Assembly (NCBI GenBank): GCA_030686995.1
Contig: CM060709.1
Span: 306,485,857 to 306,549,856 of the forward strand
DNA from: Artemisia argyi
Lineage: Eukaryota > Streptophyta > Magnoliopsida > Asterales > Asteraceae
DNA: 64,000 nucleotides
Direction: 5' to 3'
Shown here in pieces: positions 22,598 through 34,467 of the stretch (positions are counted from its first letter, which is position 1; each line of letters begins with the position of its first letter). The notes under the pieces are model-generated. The model was not told the origin of the DNA and ran no database searches. It worked only from the letters and a program-made list of their open reading frames with translations. Made by a program: the position numbers and the translations under genes.

Positions 22598-24023
22598 TGA
22601 TGCGTGGGAATTGCACCAGGCTTTACCTCTCGAGGGATCTCGAGAAGCTTACAACCCCCACCAGGCAGTGTACCTGATCATTGTAGTATAGTATAGTGAC
22701 AAGTACCGTGGGATTGATCATTCAACTTAGGAATAGTATCGCTAGGATTAGAAAACCTAAGAACTAGGTCTAGAGGTGAGGGATGATTCTTTTTGTATTT
22801 TTTTTTTATGTTTTATAAAAGCAAATAAAAATCTCGGTTTTTGAAGGAGTGGGCGGAACTAGTTGTTAATCAACTAACCCAATGACTAAGATGCAATCAA
22901 AATAAAATAACAAAAATGAAATTAAACTAAATTATACTAGTGGTGTGAGCAATATATGGGAGAACTGTGTTTACTTAGATTTCACTACTCCCTAGATATC
23001 TTTTACAGGTTAATTACTTGTTACAGTTGCGCGGATGACGGATTGTATTCCTTAATACCATTCATGGGGTGGCGTACTTACTTCCCCAATCCTATAAGCT
23101 CCTACTTCACTCCTATGTCGAGCCGGCTAAGAAGCTCCTAACATGGGATCACTAGAATTCGCTCATGCATTAAATACAATCATAAAAACCTAGTACACAT
23201 CGGTTCATATTTCTTAAGACGTTCAAGCAAGTTACACAATGGAGATCTGCCAGTTTTCTTAAGCCTAACATTGAAATCATTCATTCATTACAACTATAAA
23301 CAAGCAATCAACCTATAATCAACATCTAGGTTTCATTACATCTAAGCAAACACATGAAAGATCTAGCCTAGCATGTTAAAATCAAGACAAGCACAAGATA
23401 TATTCAAACAACACATAGACATATTGAATGAATTGAAAGAAGACTTATCTTAATTGAACATGAAAGCTTTCAAGGGGTGAAAACCCTTGAAAATACTGTT
23501 ACAAACGACCTAAGGTTTATTTGGTTCGACCCTAGTATTCTCCACACAAGTTCCTCTCTAATAAATGAAAAATAGAAAAGTATATATAGATTTTGTGAGG
23601 TGACGGCGTCAAGAGTAAATTTCTGACGCCGTCATCTCGCCGCTAATAAAGTTCTCGGACTGCCTAGATCTGGGTCTGACGCCGTCATGTGTAATCCTGC
23701 TCCAGGCCGTCACCAAAAATAACTCTTGACGCCCTTCTTCTGACACCGTCACATTTTCTCTGGGTCGTCATGCATTTTGCTCTTGACGCCGTCATATTTT
23801 CTTTCTTGACGCCGTCAGGTACTGTTCCCATCATGGAAAATTAAGTCTTTGTCGTTTTCCTCACTTTTATGCTCCAAAAACGTCCAAAATGCTTCCTTTT
23901 CCAGAATTCACTCCCAAAGTACCTAACATCACAAAAGGAACGATTTAGGGCAATATTTGATCAAATAAATTCAATTCCGGGCTTAAATGACCCCCTAAAA
24001 ACGGTTCATTTTTCGCCTCATCA
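22598..24023 (-). mobile_element. LTR C (3' LTR of C-F)
   Basis: 1426 bp, TGATGCGTGGG...CGCCTCATCA on the plus strand. TGACG array at 23601-23817 with the two 23-bp pairs (23601/23624 and 23784/23807). U5 stem-loop at 22629-22644 has arms CTCGAG/CTCGAG, where most other copies have CTCAAG/CTTGAG. Confidence 0.9.
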
Positions 24024-24806
24024 TATACGCTTACACTTGAGATTTGTTTGTCCTCAAGCAAATGCGCTTTTACTCTAATCAAAATACAAGTTAGGGGTCA
24101 TTTAACACTAATATAAAAGTAATTACAACAAATAATCGTTCCACTAAAGACGAAAGACAAGCACGGAGGTCATACACTAGCACCTCACAAATAGTGTTTA
24201 GATACTCACATCTCTCGGTTGTAATAAAGTAATATCACAATATGGAAATGAAAAATATCTCTCACTACCTGTTGATGAGTGCTCAAACACTCATTATTTT
24301 TTGTTAAATCTGAACTGCAAAACATACAAAAACACTCAAAAATGCATCAAAATACTGAAAATATTTCAAAATTATGTTTTATATGTTTTAGATGCAAAAT
24401 GAGTAAAAACAAATGAAAAACGTACAAAGTTTGCAAAATTGGCAGTTTCAGTCCCCCAACTTTCAAAAATTGGCAAAAATAGTCCCTGAGCACTTATTTG
24501 AAAAGAAAAGTCACCAAAGGTCCTTTTGAAATCATAAGTTGTAATATTTTGTCCTTTGGTGAAAAATTGGAAAAGTTTTAGAAATTTGCAATTTAGTCCC
24601 TGAAGTTTCAGATTTTGGCAGATTTTGGTCCCTAGTGGGATATTTTTGAAAGAAAAATCAATTTTGGTCTTGTGGTTACTTATTTTGGCAAATATGGTCC
24701 TTGGGTAAAATGTTTGTGGAAATTGCATGTTTGGTCCCTGTACTTTGCAAACTTGTCAAAATTGGTCCCCGGGTATTTTAAAATGAAAAATTATCATCAT
24801 GGGTCC

Positions 24807-26219
24807 TGATACGTAGGATTCGCACCAGGCTTTACCTCTCAAGGGATCTTGAGAAGCTTACAACCCCCACCAGGCAGTGTACCTGATCGTTGTAGTATAG
24901 TATAGTGACAAGTACCGGGGGATTAATCGTTCAGCTAGGAATAGTGTCGCTAGGATTAGAAAACCTAACTACTAGTTCTAAAAGTGAGGGATGATTCTTT
25001 TTGTATTTTTTATATTTTTTTAGAAAAGCAAGTAAAAATCTCGGGTTTGAAGGATTTAGGTGGAATTAGTTGCTAGTCAACTAACCCAATACTAAAGATG
25101 CAATCAAAATAAAATACAAGAAATGAAAATAAACTAAATTAACTAAGGTTGTGAGCAATTAGTGGAGAAAATGGGTTTACTTAGATTTCACTACTCCCTA
25201 GATATCTTTTACACGTTAATTACTTGTTATAGTTGCGTGGATGACGAATTGTATTCCTTAATACCATTCATGGGGTGGCGCACTTAATTCCCCAATCCTA
25301 TGAGTGCCTACTTCACTCCTATGTCGAGCCGGCTAAGAAGCTCCTAACATGGGATCATTAGAAATTACTCATGCATTAAATACAACCAATAAAACCTAGT
25401 GCACGTCAGTTCATGTTTCCTAAGACGTTCAAGCATGTTACCATTTGGAGATCTGCCAGTTTTCTTAAGCCTAACATCGAATTCATTCATCCAATACAAC
25501 TATAAACAAGTAATCAACAGATAATTAACATCTAGGTTTCATTAGATCCAAGCAAACACAAGATAGATCTAGCCTAGCATGATTGAATTAAGACAAGAAC
25601 AAGATATAGACAACCAACACATAGACATATTGATTGAATTAAAAGAATACTTATCTCAATTACACATGAAAGGTATCAAGGGCTTAGAACCCTTGAAAAA
25701 CCTGTAAAATTCGTACCAAGTTCGTACTTAGGGTTTCTCCAAAACTTCTCTCTTTTTAATGTGAAAATTAGAAAACTATATATAGGAAATAGGGTCTGAC
25801 GGCGTCAAGACAAATTTTGTGACGCCGTCATCTCGCCGCCAAAATAAATCTCGGACTGCCTTGATCCAGATCTGACGCCGTCAAGTGTTATATGTTTCCA
25901 GGCCGTCATGCATTTTCCTCTTGACGCCCTACTTCGTGACGCCTTCAAATCTGTACTGGATCGTCATGGAAATTACTCTTGACGCTGTCAAGATTTTCTT
26001 CTTGACGCCGTCACCTACTGTTCCCAGCAAGGAAAATTAAGACTTTGGCGTTTTCTTCACTTTTATGCTCCAAAAACGTCCGAATTGCTTCCTTTTCTTA
26101 ATTTCTCTCCCAAAGTACCTAAAATCATAAAAGGAACGATTTATGGCAATATTTGATCAAATAAATTCAATTCCGGGCTTAAATGACCCCCTAAAAGTGG
26201 TTCATTTTTCGCCTCATCA
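24807..26219 (-). mobile_element. LTR D (3' LTR of D-E)
   Basis: TGATACGTAGG...CGCCTCATCA on the plus strand. TGACG array at 25797-26013, pairs at 25797/25820 and 25980/26003, each 23 bp apart. Confidence 0.9.
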
Positions 26220-28686
26220 TATACCCTTACACTTGAGATTTGCTTGTCCTCAAGAAAATGCGCTTTTATTCTAGTCAAAATACAAGTTAGGGGTCATTTA
26301 ACACTTATATAAAAGTAATTACAACAAATAATCATTCCACTAAAGACCAATAGACAAGCACGGAGGTCATACACAAGCACCTCACAAATAGTGTTTAGAT
26401 ACTCACATCTCTCGGGTGTAATAAAGTATAAATTACAATATGGAAACGGAAGATATCTCTCACTACCTGTCATAGCAAAATAGATTACCATAGGCTTGGG
26501 AAAGGATCAAACCTCCACCACATGGCGTAAGCACCTAGGATAAACTATCAAAGAGGTCTTTTAAAGGGTTGTAATGTTAGGTGTAGGGATATGAAATACA
26601 CAGTTTTTTTGGATAAAGGAAGTTTTACTGGTGGCGAGTTAACAATCTTGGTTAATTACATGTACAATGTGGCGTTGCTAAGCCAAGACTAGACTCGACT
26701 TAAGCTAATAAATGAAAAATAACAAAAACATAAAATGAACATAGAATAAAAAGGGGTGGTAGTCCGTATGTTTTTTCTATTTTTCTTTTTCTATTTTTTT
26801 TCTTTTTTTTCGATTTTTTTTTTCGATTTTTTTTTTTTTTTTTTTTGCATACACTTTTACCCTACCATCCAAAATAATACATCATAGGGAATGAACATTC
26901 CCCTTACACTTGAATCTTTACATACTTTACAATAACTAATCTAATGACTCAAATTAAGATAATCAAAACACTTGGAGTACTTTTAAGATTAACGTACATA
27001 TGGGGGTAATAAATGATGTTCTTCCCCATTACTCCATACATAAGTACTTTACCCATGAGTCCCAATCGTCCCAAAACAATATGTACAAGGATATGCCTCG
27101 ACTTAGCAACCATGTAATCAATTAGATAGTTAACTTAGGGTTTAACAAATAACAATAATGCACTAAAAATGAGCGCATACACGGAAGGCTAAGGCGATTT
27201 GGTTGTACATTTAAGTGGGGTGTAACAAATTCTTCCTTTAAGTAAGATGCTTAAAGTTAGAAACGAAAAGATAGGCTCGGAGGGGTGTACTAGGGGTTTC
27301 GTGTACTAAAAATGAGTACAACGCTAAGGTGTGGGAAAAATTAGTTGACTTAACTAGCCAAGTAATATGACTTAAATGGTCAAGTAATTATGATACGGGT
27401 TTAACACAAGGGTGATCCTAATGCCTCTTATCATGTAGTAAATCCTACTACACGAATGTAGTCTCACTAGCGGTCTCGGGATGCATCACTAACGCAAGTT
27501 CTAGAATCTAAATGCTACCGGTACACTCATAAGCACTAATAATAAATGCTTTTCCTATCAAATCTAAAGGCGAACCTCACATATTTGAATGGAAAATTTT
27601 TCTGAATATACGGTTATGTGCTAGTCATACAATCTCCTATCCATGAGACGCTTGCTATGGCTAAAGTTTCACTCCTAAATGTTGTAAAAAAATTTAAATT
27701 TGGCGCTAGAATTACACTAACAAGTATTTCTCATAGTTTTATTACACATCTACCATTAAACAAAACAAACTCAAGCGAATGTGCATATGTAAGGTATCAT
27801 CTTTTTACCCTCCCCTTACACTTAAGATGAACATTGTCCCCAATGTTCAAGTAAAGAATGTAAAAGTTAAAAAGTAAAAAGAATGAAATCAAATACTCCC
27901 CTGATTCGCTCGGTATGGATAATAAGGTGGCCAGGTTAAATCTTCCTCCAAGAAAATGAACAATCAAAGCTTCCCATCCAGAATATAAATCATCTTCTTG
28001 TCATACATAACCTGTAAATCCTGAGAAAACAGACAAAAACAACCTCGCGTAAAATCGGCGGCTTCCTATATAAGTTACTAAATCCTAGAAAACAAGATAA
28101 GATATAATGCTTGTGGAATGAAGTTTGCAGATTTCCTGGAGATGATAAAACTTAATAATTCACAAAAACCATAAGACTCCATTAGAAAAACAAAACTGGT
28201 AAAATTTCCAGATTTTTACACGTGACGCCGTCAAGAATTAATTCATGACGCCGTCAGAAGTGACCTGCAGAAATTCTTATGTTAAGTTTCCGGAAAATTT
28301 CTAGAAAAACTTGGTCCTACTTCCTGGAAAATCCTGCAAAACTTCATTATGACTCAATACAAGCATTTGACTCTAACAAATACGAATATACATGTTCATT
28401 TAATATTGTGGAGAATCATGATCGGTTTGTTTCTTAAAAACATATTTGGAGTTTCCCCTTACACTTATCTTTTGCAAAAATACTTTTAGGTGGAGTTAAG
28501 ACTAGGCCAAAACAACAAAGTAAAGTATTTCCACTATTTAATTAAGAAACATGATCTACCAACATTAAAAATAAAGCATGCATACGGAAGCAAATAACAA
28601 ACAAACAAAATAAAATCACATAAAACATGGGTTGCCTCCCAAGAAGCGCTTTTCTTTATTTACGAGTCTTGTAGCTAGACTCAAGG
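26220..28686 (-). mobile_element. 3' non-coding region of D-E
   Basis: Between the ORF and the 3' LTR lie ~2.5 kb without coding sequence but with conserved small structures. There is a hairpin at 28626-28643 (CATGGG/CCCAAG) just after the ORF and an internal 23-bp palindrome pair at 28223-28256. AAGTGTAAGGGG-like motifs (minus strand) occur near 28455, 27812, 26900 and 26223. A GAACATTG/CAATGTTC hairpin lies at about 27828-27847 and a poly-T-rich tract at 26770-26847. The same order is seen in C-F and, inverted, in G. Confidence 0.75.
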
Positions 28687-29526
28687 TCATGGGTTACATT
28701 TTCCTTTCCACTTTTGTGCTAACTCAAAACATCTAACCCAATTCTCATCACGCTTGTATTCCGGGCCTAGATTCAGGCAACCCGAATAGTAAGTTCTCCT
28801 CCTCTTATAATAGGCTGCATCAGTAATTCCATCTTCCTTAACCTCATAGGGTTGAATCTCATCAATTTGTAGATTCTTGATGCCCTTTAATTCTTCCTTC
28901 ATGTGAGGCATCATAAAAGTGACCTTCTCTATCCCATTAGTAAACTGAGCTATCCCCTTCTCATGGTCGTAATACATCTTAGTCTCCTCAACAAAAGGTT
29001 GTCCTAAGACTACTTCTCCAAGGTGTGGATCAATAATGCCTCTAACATCTTCTAGGATTACAAAGTCGCATTGATAAGTAAAATTTCCTATAAAGATGTG
29101 TACCCCTTTAACTCTCCTGGCAAAGTTACATAGCCTATTAGAATTGTAAGGGTCTTTTCTAGGGCTTAACCTTTCGTTCATTATCCAATTGTAATAGAGC
29201 CTAGACATGATATTCATGGGTGCTTTTAAGTCAATGTATGTATGCTCTCTAGACATGTACCCAATCATGCAAGGAATTTTTATGTTCCTGAAGTTATGCC
29301 TCCTAATCCATGGTGTCTTTCTATATTTTGAGGGGCAAGGATGTTGTAAGAGGAACCTGTGGTAACTCAATTCATCCGGGGTTGGAGCGAAGTATATAAA
29401 CTCAATTTTCATTTGGAGAGGCTTAATGAATTTCTTAAATGTGTTAGCTTCTCTCTTTTTTCTTTTATGCGCGATAAGCCTCTTGCTAATTTCTAAACGG
29501 CGACTCTCTAATTCCATAAAGACCAC
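28687..29526 (-). CDS. 279-aa protease-like protein of non-autonomous element D-E
   Basis: Intact ORF, the only one in D-E, about 150 bp inside the primer site. Start is ATG at 29526. The N-terminal 40 residues are highly basic (KRLIAHKRKKREANTFKKF). Residues ~85-180 follow the layout of the retroviral-type aspartic protease of Athila elements: IDLKAPMNIMSRLYYNWI (98-115) stands where ADxGAxxNLMP is usual, and GNFTYQCDFVI...VVLGQPFVE (147-180) where GxFxxPVDFVI...ILGRPFL is usual. The catalytic D-S/T-G is D99-L-K, so proteolytic activity is doubtful. The C-terminal 90 residues match nothing I know outside similar Asteraceae ORFs. An open frame in an element without other genes suggests selection or recent origin; function unknown. 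Confidence 0.7.
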   Translation of the reverse strand: MVFMELESRRLEISKRLIAHKRKKREANTFKKFIKPLQMKIEFIYFAPTPDELSYHRFLLQHPCPSKYRKTPWIRRHNFRNIKIPCMIGYMSREHTYIDLKAPMNIMSRLYYNWIMNERLSPRKDPYNSNRLCNFARRVKGVHIFIGNFTYQCDFVILEDVRGIIDPHLGEVVLGQPFVEETKMYYDHEKGIAQFTNGIEKVTFMMPHMKEELKGIKNLQIDEIQPYEVKEDGITDAAYYKRRRTYYSGCLNLGPEYKRDENWVRCFELAQKWKGKCNP

Positions 29527-29656
29527 ACTAGTACAAACGAAAACACGAAGAAATAAGATAGACTAAAGAAAACCTAAAAATAAAAATAAAATCTCACTAG
29601 AAAGGAATCTAGCAAGTAGACCTAATAAAAAGAGATTCTAACCTAGACAATAACTA

Positions 29657-29675
29657 TTCCCCAGGCTGCGGCGCC
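29657..29675 (-). other. Primer binding site of D-E (tRNA-Asp type)
   Basis: On the minus strand TGGCGCCGCAGCCTGGGGA follows LTR E by a few bases. Athila and Tat elements commonly use a site complementary to tRNA-Asp, TGGCGCCGTTGCCGGGGA (family knowledge). The match is good with two or three differences. Confidence 0.75.
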
Positions 29676-29682
29676 AAAAACT

Positions 29683-31095
29683 TGATTTTTGGGAATCGCA
29701 CCAGGCTTTACCTCTCAAGGGATCTTGAGAAGCTTACAACCCCCACCAGGCAGTGTACCTGATCGTTGTAGTATAGTATAGTGACAAGTACCGGGGGATT
29801 GATCATTCAGCTAGGAATAGTGTCGCTAGGATTAGAAAACCTAACTATTAGTTCTAAAGGTGAGGGATGATTCTTTTTGTATTTTTTATATTTTTTTAGA
29901 AAAGCAAGTAAAAATCTCGGGTTTGAAGGATTTAGGCGGAATTAGTTGCTAGTCAACTAACCCAATACTAAAGATGCAATCAAAATAAAATACAAGAAAT
30001 GAAAATAAACTAAATTAACTAAGGTTGTGAGCAATTAGTGGAGAAAATGTGTTTACTTAGATTTCACTACTCCCTAGATATCTTTTACACGTTAATTACT
30101 TGTTATAGTTGCGTGGATGACGGATTGTATTCCTTAATACCATTCATGGGGTGGCGCACTTAATTCCCCAATCCTATGAGTGCCTACTTCACTCCTATGT
30201 CGAGCCGGCTAAGAAGCTCCTAACATGGGATCATTAGAATTTACTCATGCATTAAATACAACCAATAAAACCTAGTGCATGTCAGTTCATGTTTCCTAAG
30301 ACGTTCAAGCATGTTACCATTTGGAGATCTGCCAGTTTTCTTAAGCCTAACATCGAATTCATTCATCCAATACAACTATAAACAAGTAATCAACACATAA
30401 TTAACATCTAGGTTTCATTAGATCCAAGCAAATACAAAATAGATCTAGCCTAGCATGATGGAATTAAGACAAGAACAAGATATAGACAACCAACACATAG
30501 ACATATTTATTGAATTAAAAGAATACTTATCTCAATTACACATGAAAGGTATCAAGGGCTTAGAACCCTTGAAAAACCTGTAAAATTCGTACCATGTTCG
30601 TACTTAGGGTTTCCCCAAAACTTCTCTCTTTTTAATGTGAAAATTAGAAAACTATATATAGGAAATAGGGTCTGGCGGCGTCAAGATAAATTTTGTGACG
30701 CCGTCATCTCGCCGCCAAAATAAATCTCGGACTGCCTTGATCCAGATCTGACGCCGTCAAGTGTTATATGTTTCTAGGCCGTCATGCATTTTCCTCTTGA
30801 CGCCCTACTTCGTGACGCCTTCAAATCTGTACTGGATCGTCATGGAAATTACTCTTGACGCTGTCAAGATTTTCTTCTTGACGCCGTCACCTACTGTTCC
30901 CAGCAAAGAAAATTAAGACTTTGGCGTTTTCTTCACTTTTATGCTCCAAAAACGTCTGAATTGCTTCCTTTTCCAGATTTCTCTCCCAAAGTACCTAAAA
31001 TCACAAAAGAAACGATTTAGGGCAATATTTGATCAAATAAATTCAATTCCGGGCTTAAATGACCCCCTAAAAGTGGTTTATTTTTTGCCTCATCA
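29683..31095 (-). mobile_element. LTR E (5' LTR of D-E)
   Basis: TGATTTTTGGG...GCCTCATCA on the plus strand. TGACG array at 30673-30889, pairs 30673/30696 and 30856/30879. TATA-like CTATATATAG is at about 30651-30660 (minus strand). Confidence 0.9.
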
Positions 31096-34000
31096 GGTCC
31101 TCACACTATTGAAGTTGGCAACAATGGTCCTTGGAAATAACTTTGGAGCAGTTGCACTTTTGGTCCCTCATTTTTAGCATAATTACGAAAATGGTCCTTG
31201 TGCACCATTAACTACCAAACGGACCTTTTTTAGTTATTACAAACCAAATACCCAATCCAAACACCACAAACAGCCCACCCCATCCTTATATCACCCTTGG
31301 CCCAAATAACACCCCAAGCCCAAATCACAAAACCACCCCACGTTTAATATATTATCCCGGTCAAAATCAAGTCAAACCCCCCAAACCGTTTACTGTTCAT
31401 CGTCCCTAAGCTTTCCCCTAATCCCTGGTGCTTTGTCTCCCCCTCCTCCCAATCTCCTCACCAACCTCACCAAACATCATAAATACTATCACCTACACCC
31501 AACCAACCCCCTCCTCATAAATGCACAAACCAAACCCAATTTCCATGTTTTCCCGCCAAAACAGGATTTCAAAGGCTGTGATTAACTGAGGCTATCCAAC
31601 GGTTGAAGATCAAGTAGGAAAGTCCAAGGAACCCCTCAGGGCTTATATAAGTTAAAAAAGAAAAAGTTAGAATTATTAGTGAGAGTAGAATAGTAGTATT
31701 GTAATATAGATTGTTGACTTAGCTTAAATTTCCATATTCTATTGTAATTTCTGGCTTAAAATTCTTGTACTAAGTATTTATAGTGTATTTGAAACTCAAT
31801 TTGATCATCAATTGCAAGATCTCAGTTCTGCTTTTCCAATTTGTGTTTTCAAGTATAAAATCTCAAATTATTGTTAAGTTGTCAAATGTTGTTGTTTAGA
31901 TGTTTTTTGTTGTTCATATAAGCTTATTAATAAGTTTCTTAAAGCTTTCAAAGCAGTTAAAATAGTTTGAATCAGTAACCAAAAAATTCTCAAAAATACA
32001 AAAAAAATAAAATAATAAATAGATAAAAAATGAAAAATCTAGTTTGAAGGTGACACAAGATTGAAACCTGGTTGAACTTGGATGACAGTGGTTGTAGTAC
32101 CTCATGGGAGGATTTAGGTCATGTTCTTGGTATTTGGTTTTCAGTTCTAAGCATGGATCATGTGTAAGCTCAATATTTCATTTTCTGTCTATTTACTGTA
32201 CAACTGCTTAATAAGTGCTTATTTCTGTTCTTTTTGGCTTCTTAGGTGTAAGTCAGTCATAATATTGCTTTACATTACATATTGGATCAGTAGAATTCTA
32301 GGATACTTTCTTTTTCGCATCCACTGCCAAATTAACTTATTTTAGTAGTTTCGGTGTTTGTGGTTTTGACTCATGTTTCTGAGCTTATTTGAAGTTCCTT
32401 AGTTACAATTAGTAATTAGGAATCATTTTTATGGTTTAAATCTGTGGAGTTTTTTGAATCTCACAATAACAGTCACTATCAAGGGGTGTTTGGGTTTGCT
32501 GTCTTAGATAGGCTCAGGGAGTTTTTTGTTATTGTTTTCATTTGTAACATGTCACTATAGGTCTAAAAAGGTCTTGCAAGTCACAAATTTGGGACTTGCT
32601 TAGTTAGAAGTCAAAAATCCACCCTCACACCCTCCAACAGTTAACTGTTGGAAGGTTTTGATCCCAAATCCATTATTTCCATTAAATAGTTGTTAGTTTA
32701 GCCTAGAGTAGCCTTAATCTGTCATATTTCATCCATATCAGTTAATTAGAAGCAAACAAATCTCACTAAAGTCAACTAACCAAGTTTTCATTCAAAAGTC
32801 AAAAATTTCTTTTGTAGAAAATCTCAATTTTTCAAGGATTTGTTTTGAATTATCTGTTAAGATCTAGGGCTTGTTCTTTCTAGGATTTGTAGTATTCCAG
32901 CTAATCTTCAAGGTCCATTTGTTCTTTTATTTTTGCCATTTTTCTACTGGGCCCCAGCTAGGTCCAAACACACTTGCAGGGGAGGGGTAATCCCCTGCTG
33001 CATCAGCAGACCTCCACCAAGCCACCTTTGGTGGTGTTTTCTGACCTCCACAGTGGTCCACAAGCCACCCACTTGGTTCCTCCCAACCCCCTCCTAGTAC
33101 TCTTCTAGGATTGACCTTTAGTTTGACCTAGGACCCTGTGGACCCCACCTGAATCAGCCCCTTAAGTTTGTCCCATTTTCTGAGTTGAGCTAGTTCCAAA
33201 GTGCTTATAATTGTGCTTATTAGCTTATTCTGTGGATCCCTTTGGCTTTTTCCAGCTTAAGCATGTCCAAACAAGTTAAGTGAACCAAGTTCCACCATAG
33301 TGGGTCCCACTTAAGCTCATTTGAGCTTATTTGCTTATTTAGTCAACAAAAGTCAACTGTGGTGCTAAAAAGCATCCACAGTGCTTATTTTCAAGATATA
33401 AAAAAGTTGTTTTTACAAAAGTTTAATGTTTTTATGTATAAAATAGATTTCTAAAAGAAAAATCAAGAAAAAACAATTTAATAATAAGTGATAGTTTCTA
33501 TTTAATATAATTTAAATTTTAATTTTCATTTTTAAATTTTTGTTAAGCACTTAGCTTTTTTACATTTTTATTAAATTCCTTTTGTATTAAAGTAATTTTA
33601 ATAATTTTCTCAGATTTTTATTTTATCATTTGGTATTTATTAGATTTAATGTTAGTTTTATTAGTAATTAATTAATATTTAAGTTTTGAATAGCATAATT
33701 AGTTTTTATTAAGTAAGACCTAGTTTTTATATTTTTCTAGCTTTTATATAATATAATATAATTTTAGGAATTTTTCTAGAATTTTTACTGTTCATTTGCT
33801 ATTTTTTATAATTTAAAATAGTTTAATTAGGTAATTAATATTTAATTAGTAATTAATTAATATAAAAATCACGAAAAGACAAAAATACATATTTTTAGTT
33901 TTAAAACTTGTTTTTAGTTATTTTATAATTATAGAAATTTTATTTTCACTTTTCTAGTATTTAATTAATATTATATTGTATTTAAGTTATTTAAATATTA

Positions 34001-34467
34001 ATAATTAGTATTAATTAGTAATTAATTAATAATAAATAATTAAATAGTGTAAAAATTTATTTTCTTTTTCTAAAAATTTTCTTTTATCTTTTAGTTTGTA
34101 AAAAAGTCATTTTCACCCCCTGTGGGTTTTCAGATTTCAGTTTTCACTTTTTATTTCGTACGTTCGCGTAAATTTAAACTGAACGTACACGTTTTTAGGT
34201 TTTAAACATTTCTGGTTTTTCTAAATTTACAGTCTTGTTATAATAGCTTATTTAAGCTATTTCTTTGTAGATTCCTTAGCTTAATCACTCACAAACCCCT
34301 TTCCCGTCCAGATTCACCCGATCACAGATCCGTTTGTTAACCATCACACCTCGTCGGGACATAACGACCCGGGGAAACACTATATTCCGCGGAGCATTGA
34401 CTCTATGCAGTTTGACCATATTCACCACATCTATGGTTGACTTTGCTTGACTGTTTGGAGCCAATCA

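Larger units (their letters stand above)
24807..31095 (-). mobile_element. Athila-type element D-E, complete and non-autonomous
   Basis: The exact duplication GGTCC lies at 24802-24806 and 31096-31100. Two LTRs of 1413 bp each (D 24807-26219, E 29683-31095) enclose a 3.46-kb interior with one intact ORF of 279 codons, a tRNA-Asp-type primer site next to LTR E and the family's 3' non-coding region. The LTRs differ at a modest number of positions, mostly substitutions. There is no gag, RT or integrase, so it is a short passive element of the same family as C-F. Confidence 0.9.
24273..34467. mobile_element. Large solo LTR X inside C-F (interrupted by D-E)
   Basis: The exact duplication CCTGT lies at 24268-24272 and 34468-34472, restoring the C-F sequence 'cactacctgtcatagc' seen intact at 26461. 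X starts TGATGAGTGCTCAAACACTC and ends GGAGCCAATCA, with ~3.9 kb of its own sequence after removing D-E. No primer site, ORF or second LTR is seen, so it reads as a solo LTR. The first ~0.7 kb has many 'tggtccctg/ttggcaaa' semi-repeats, a TATA-like TATATAA occurs at 31644, and 33390-34100 is very AT-rich. A giant LTR beginning TGATGAGTGC suggests the Tat/Ogre group, but that is a guess. Confidence 0.7.
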
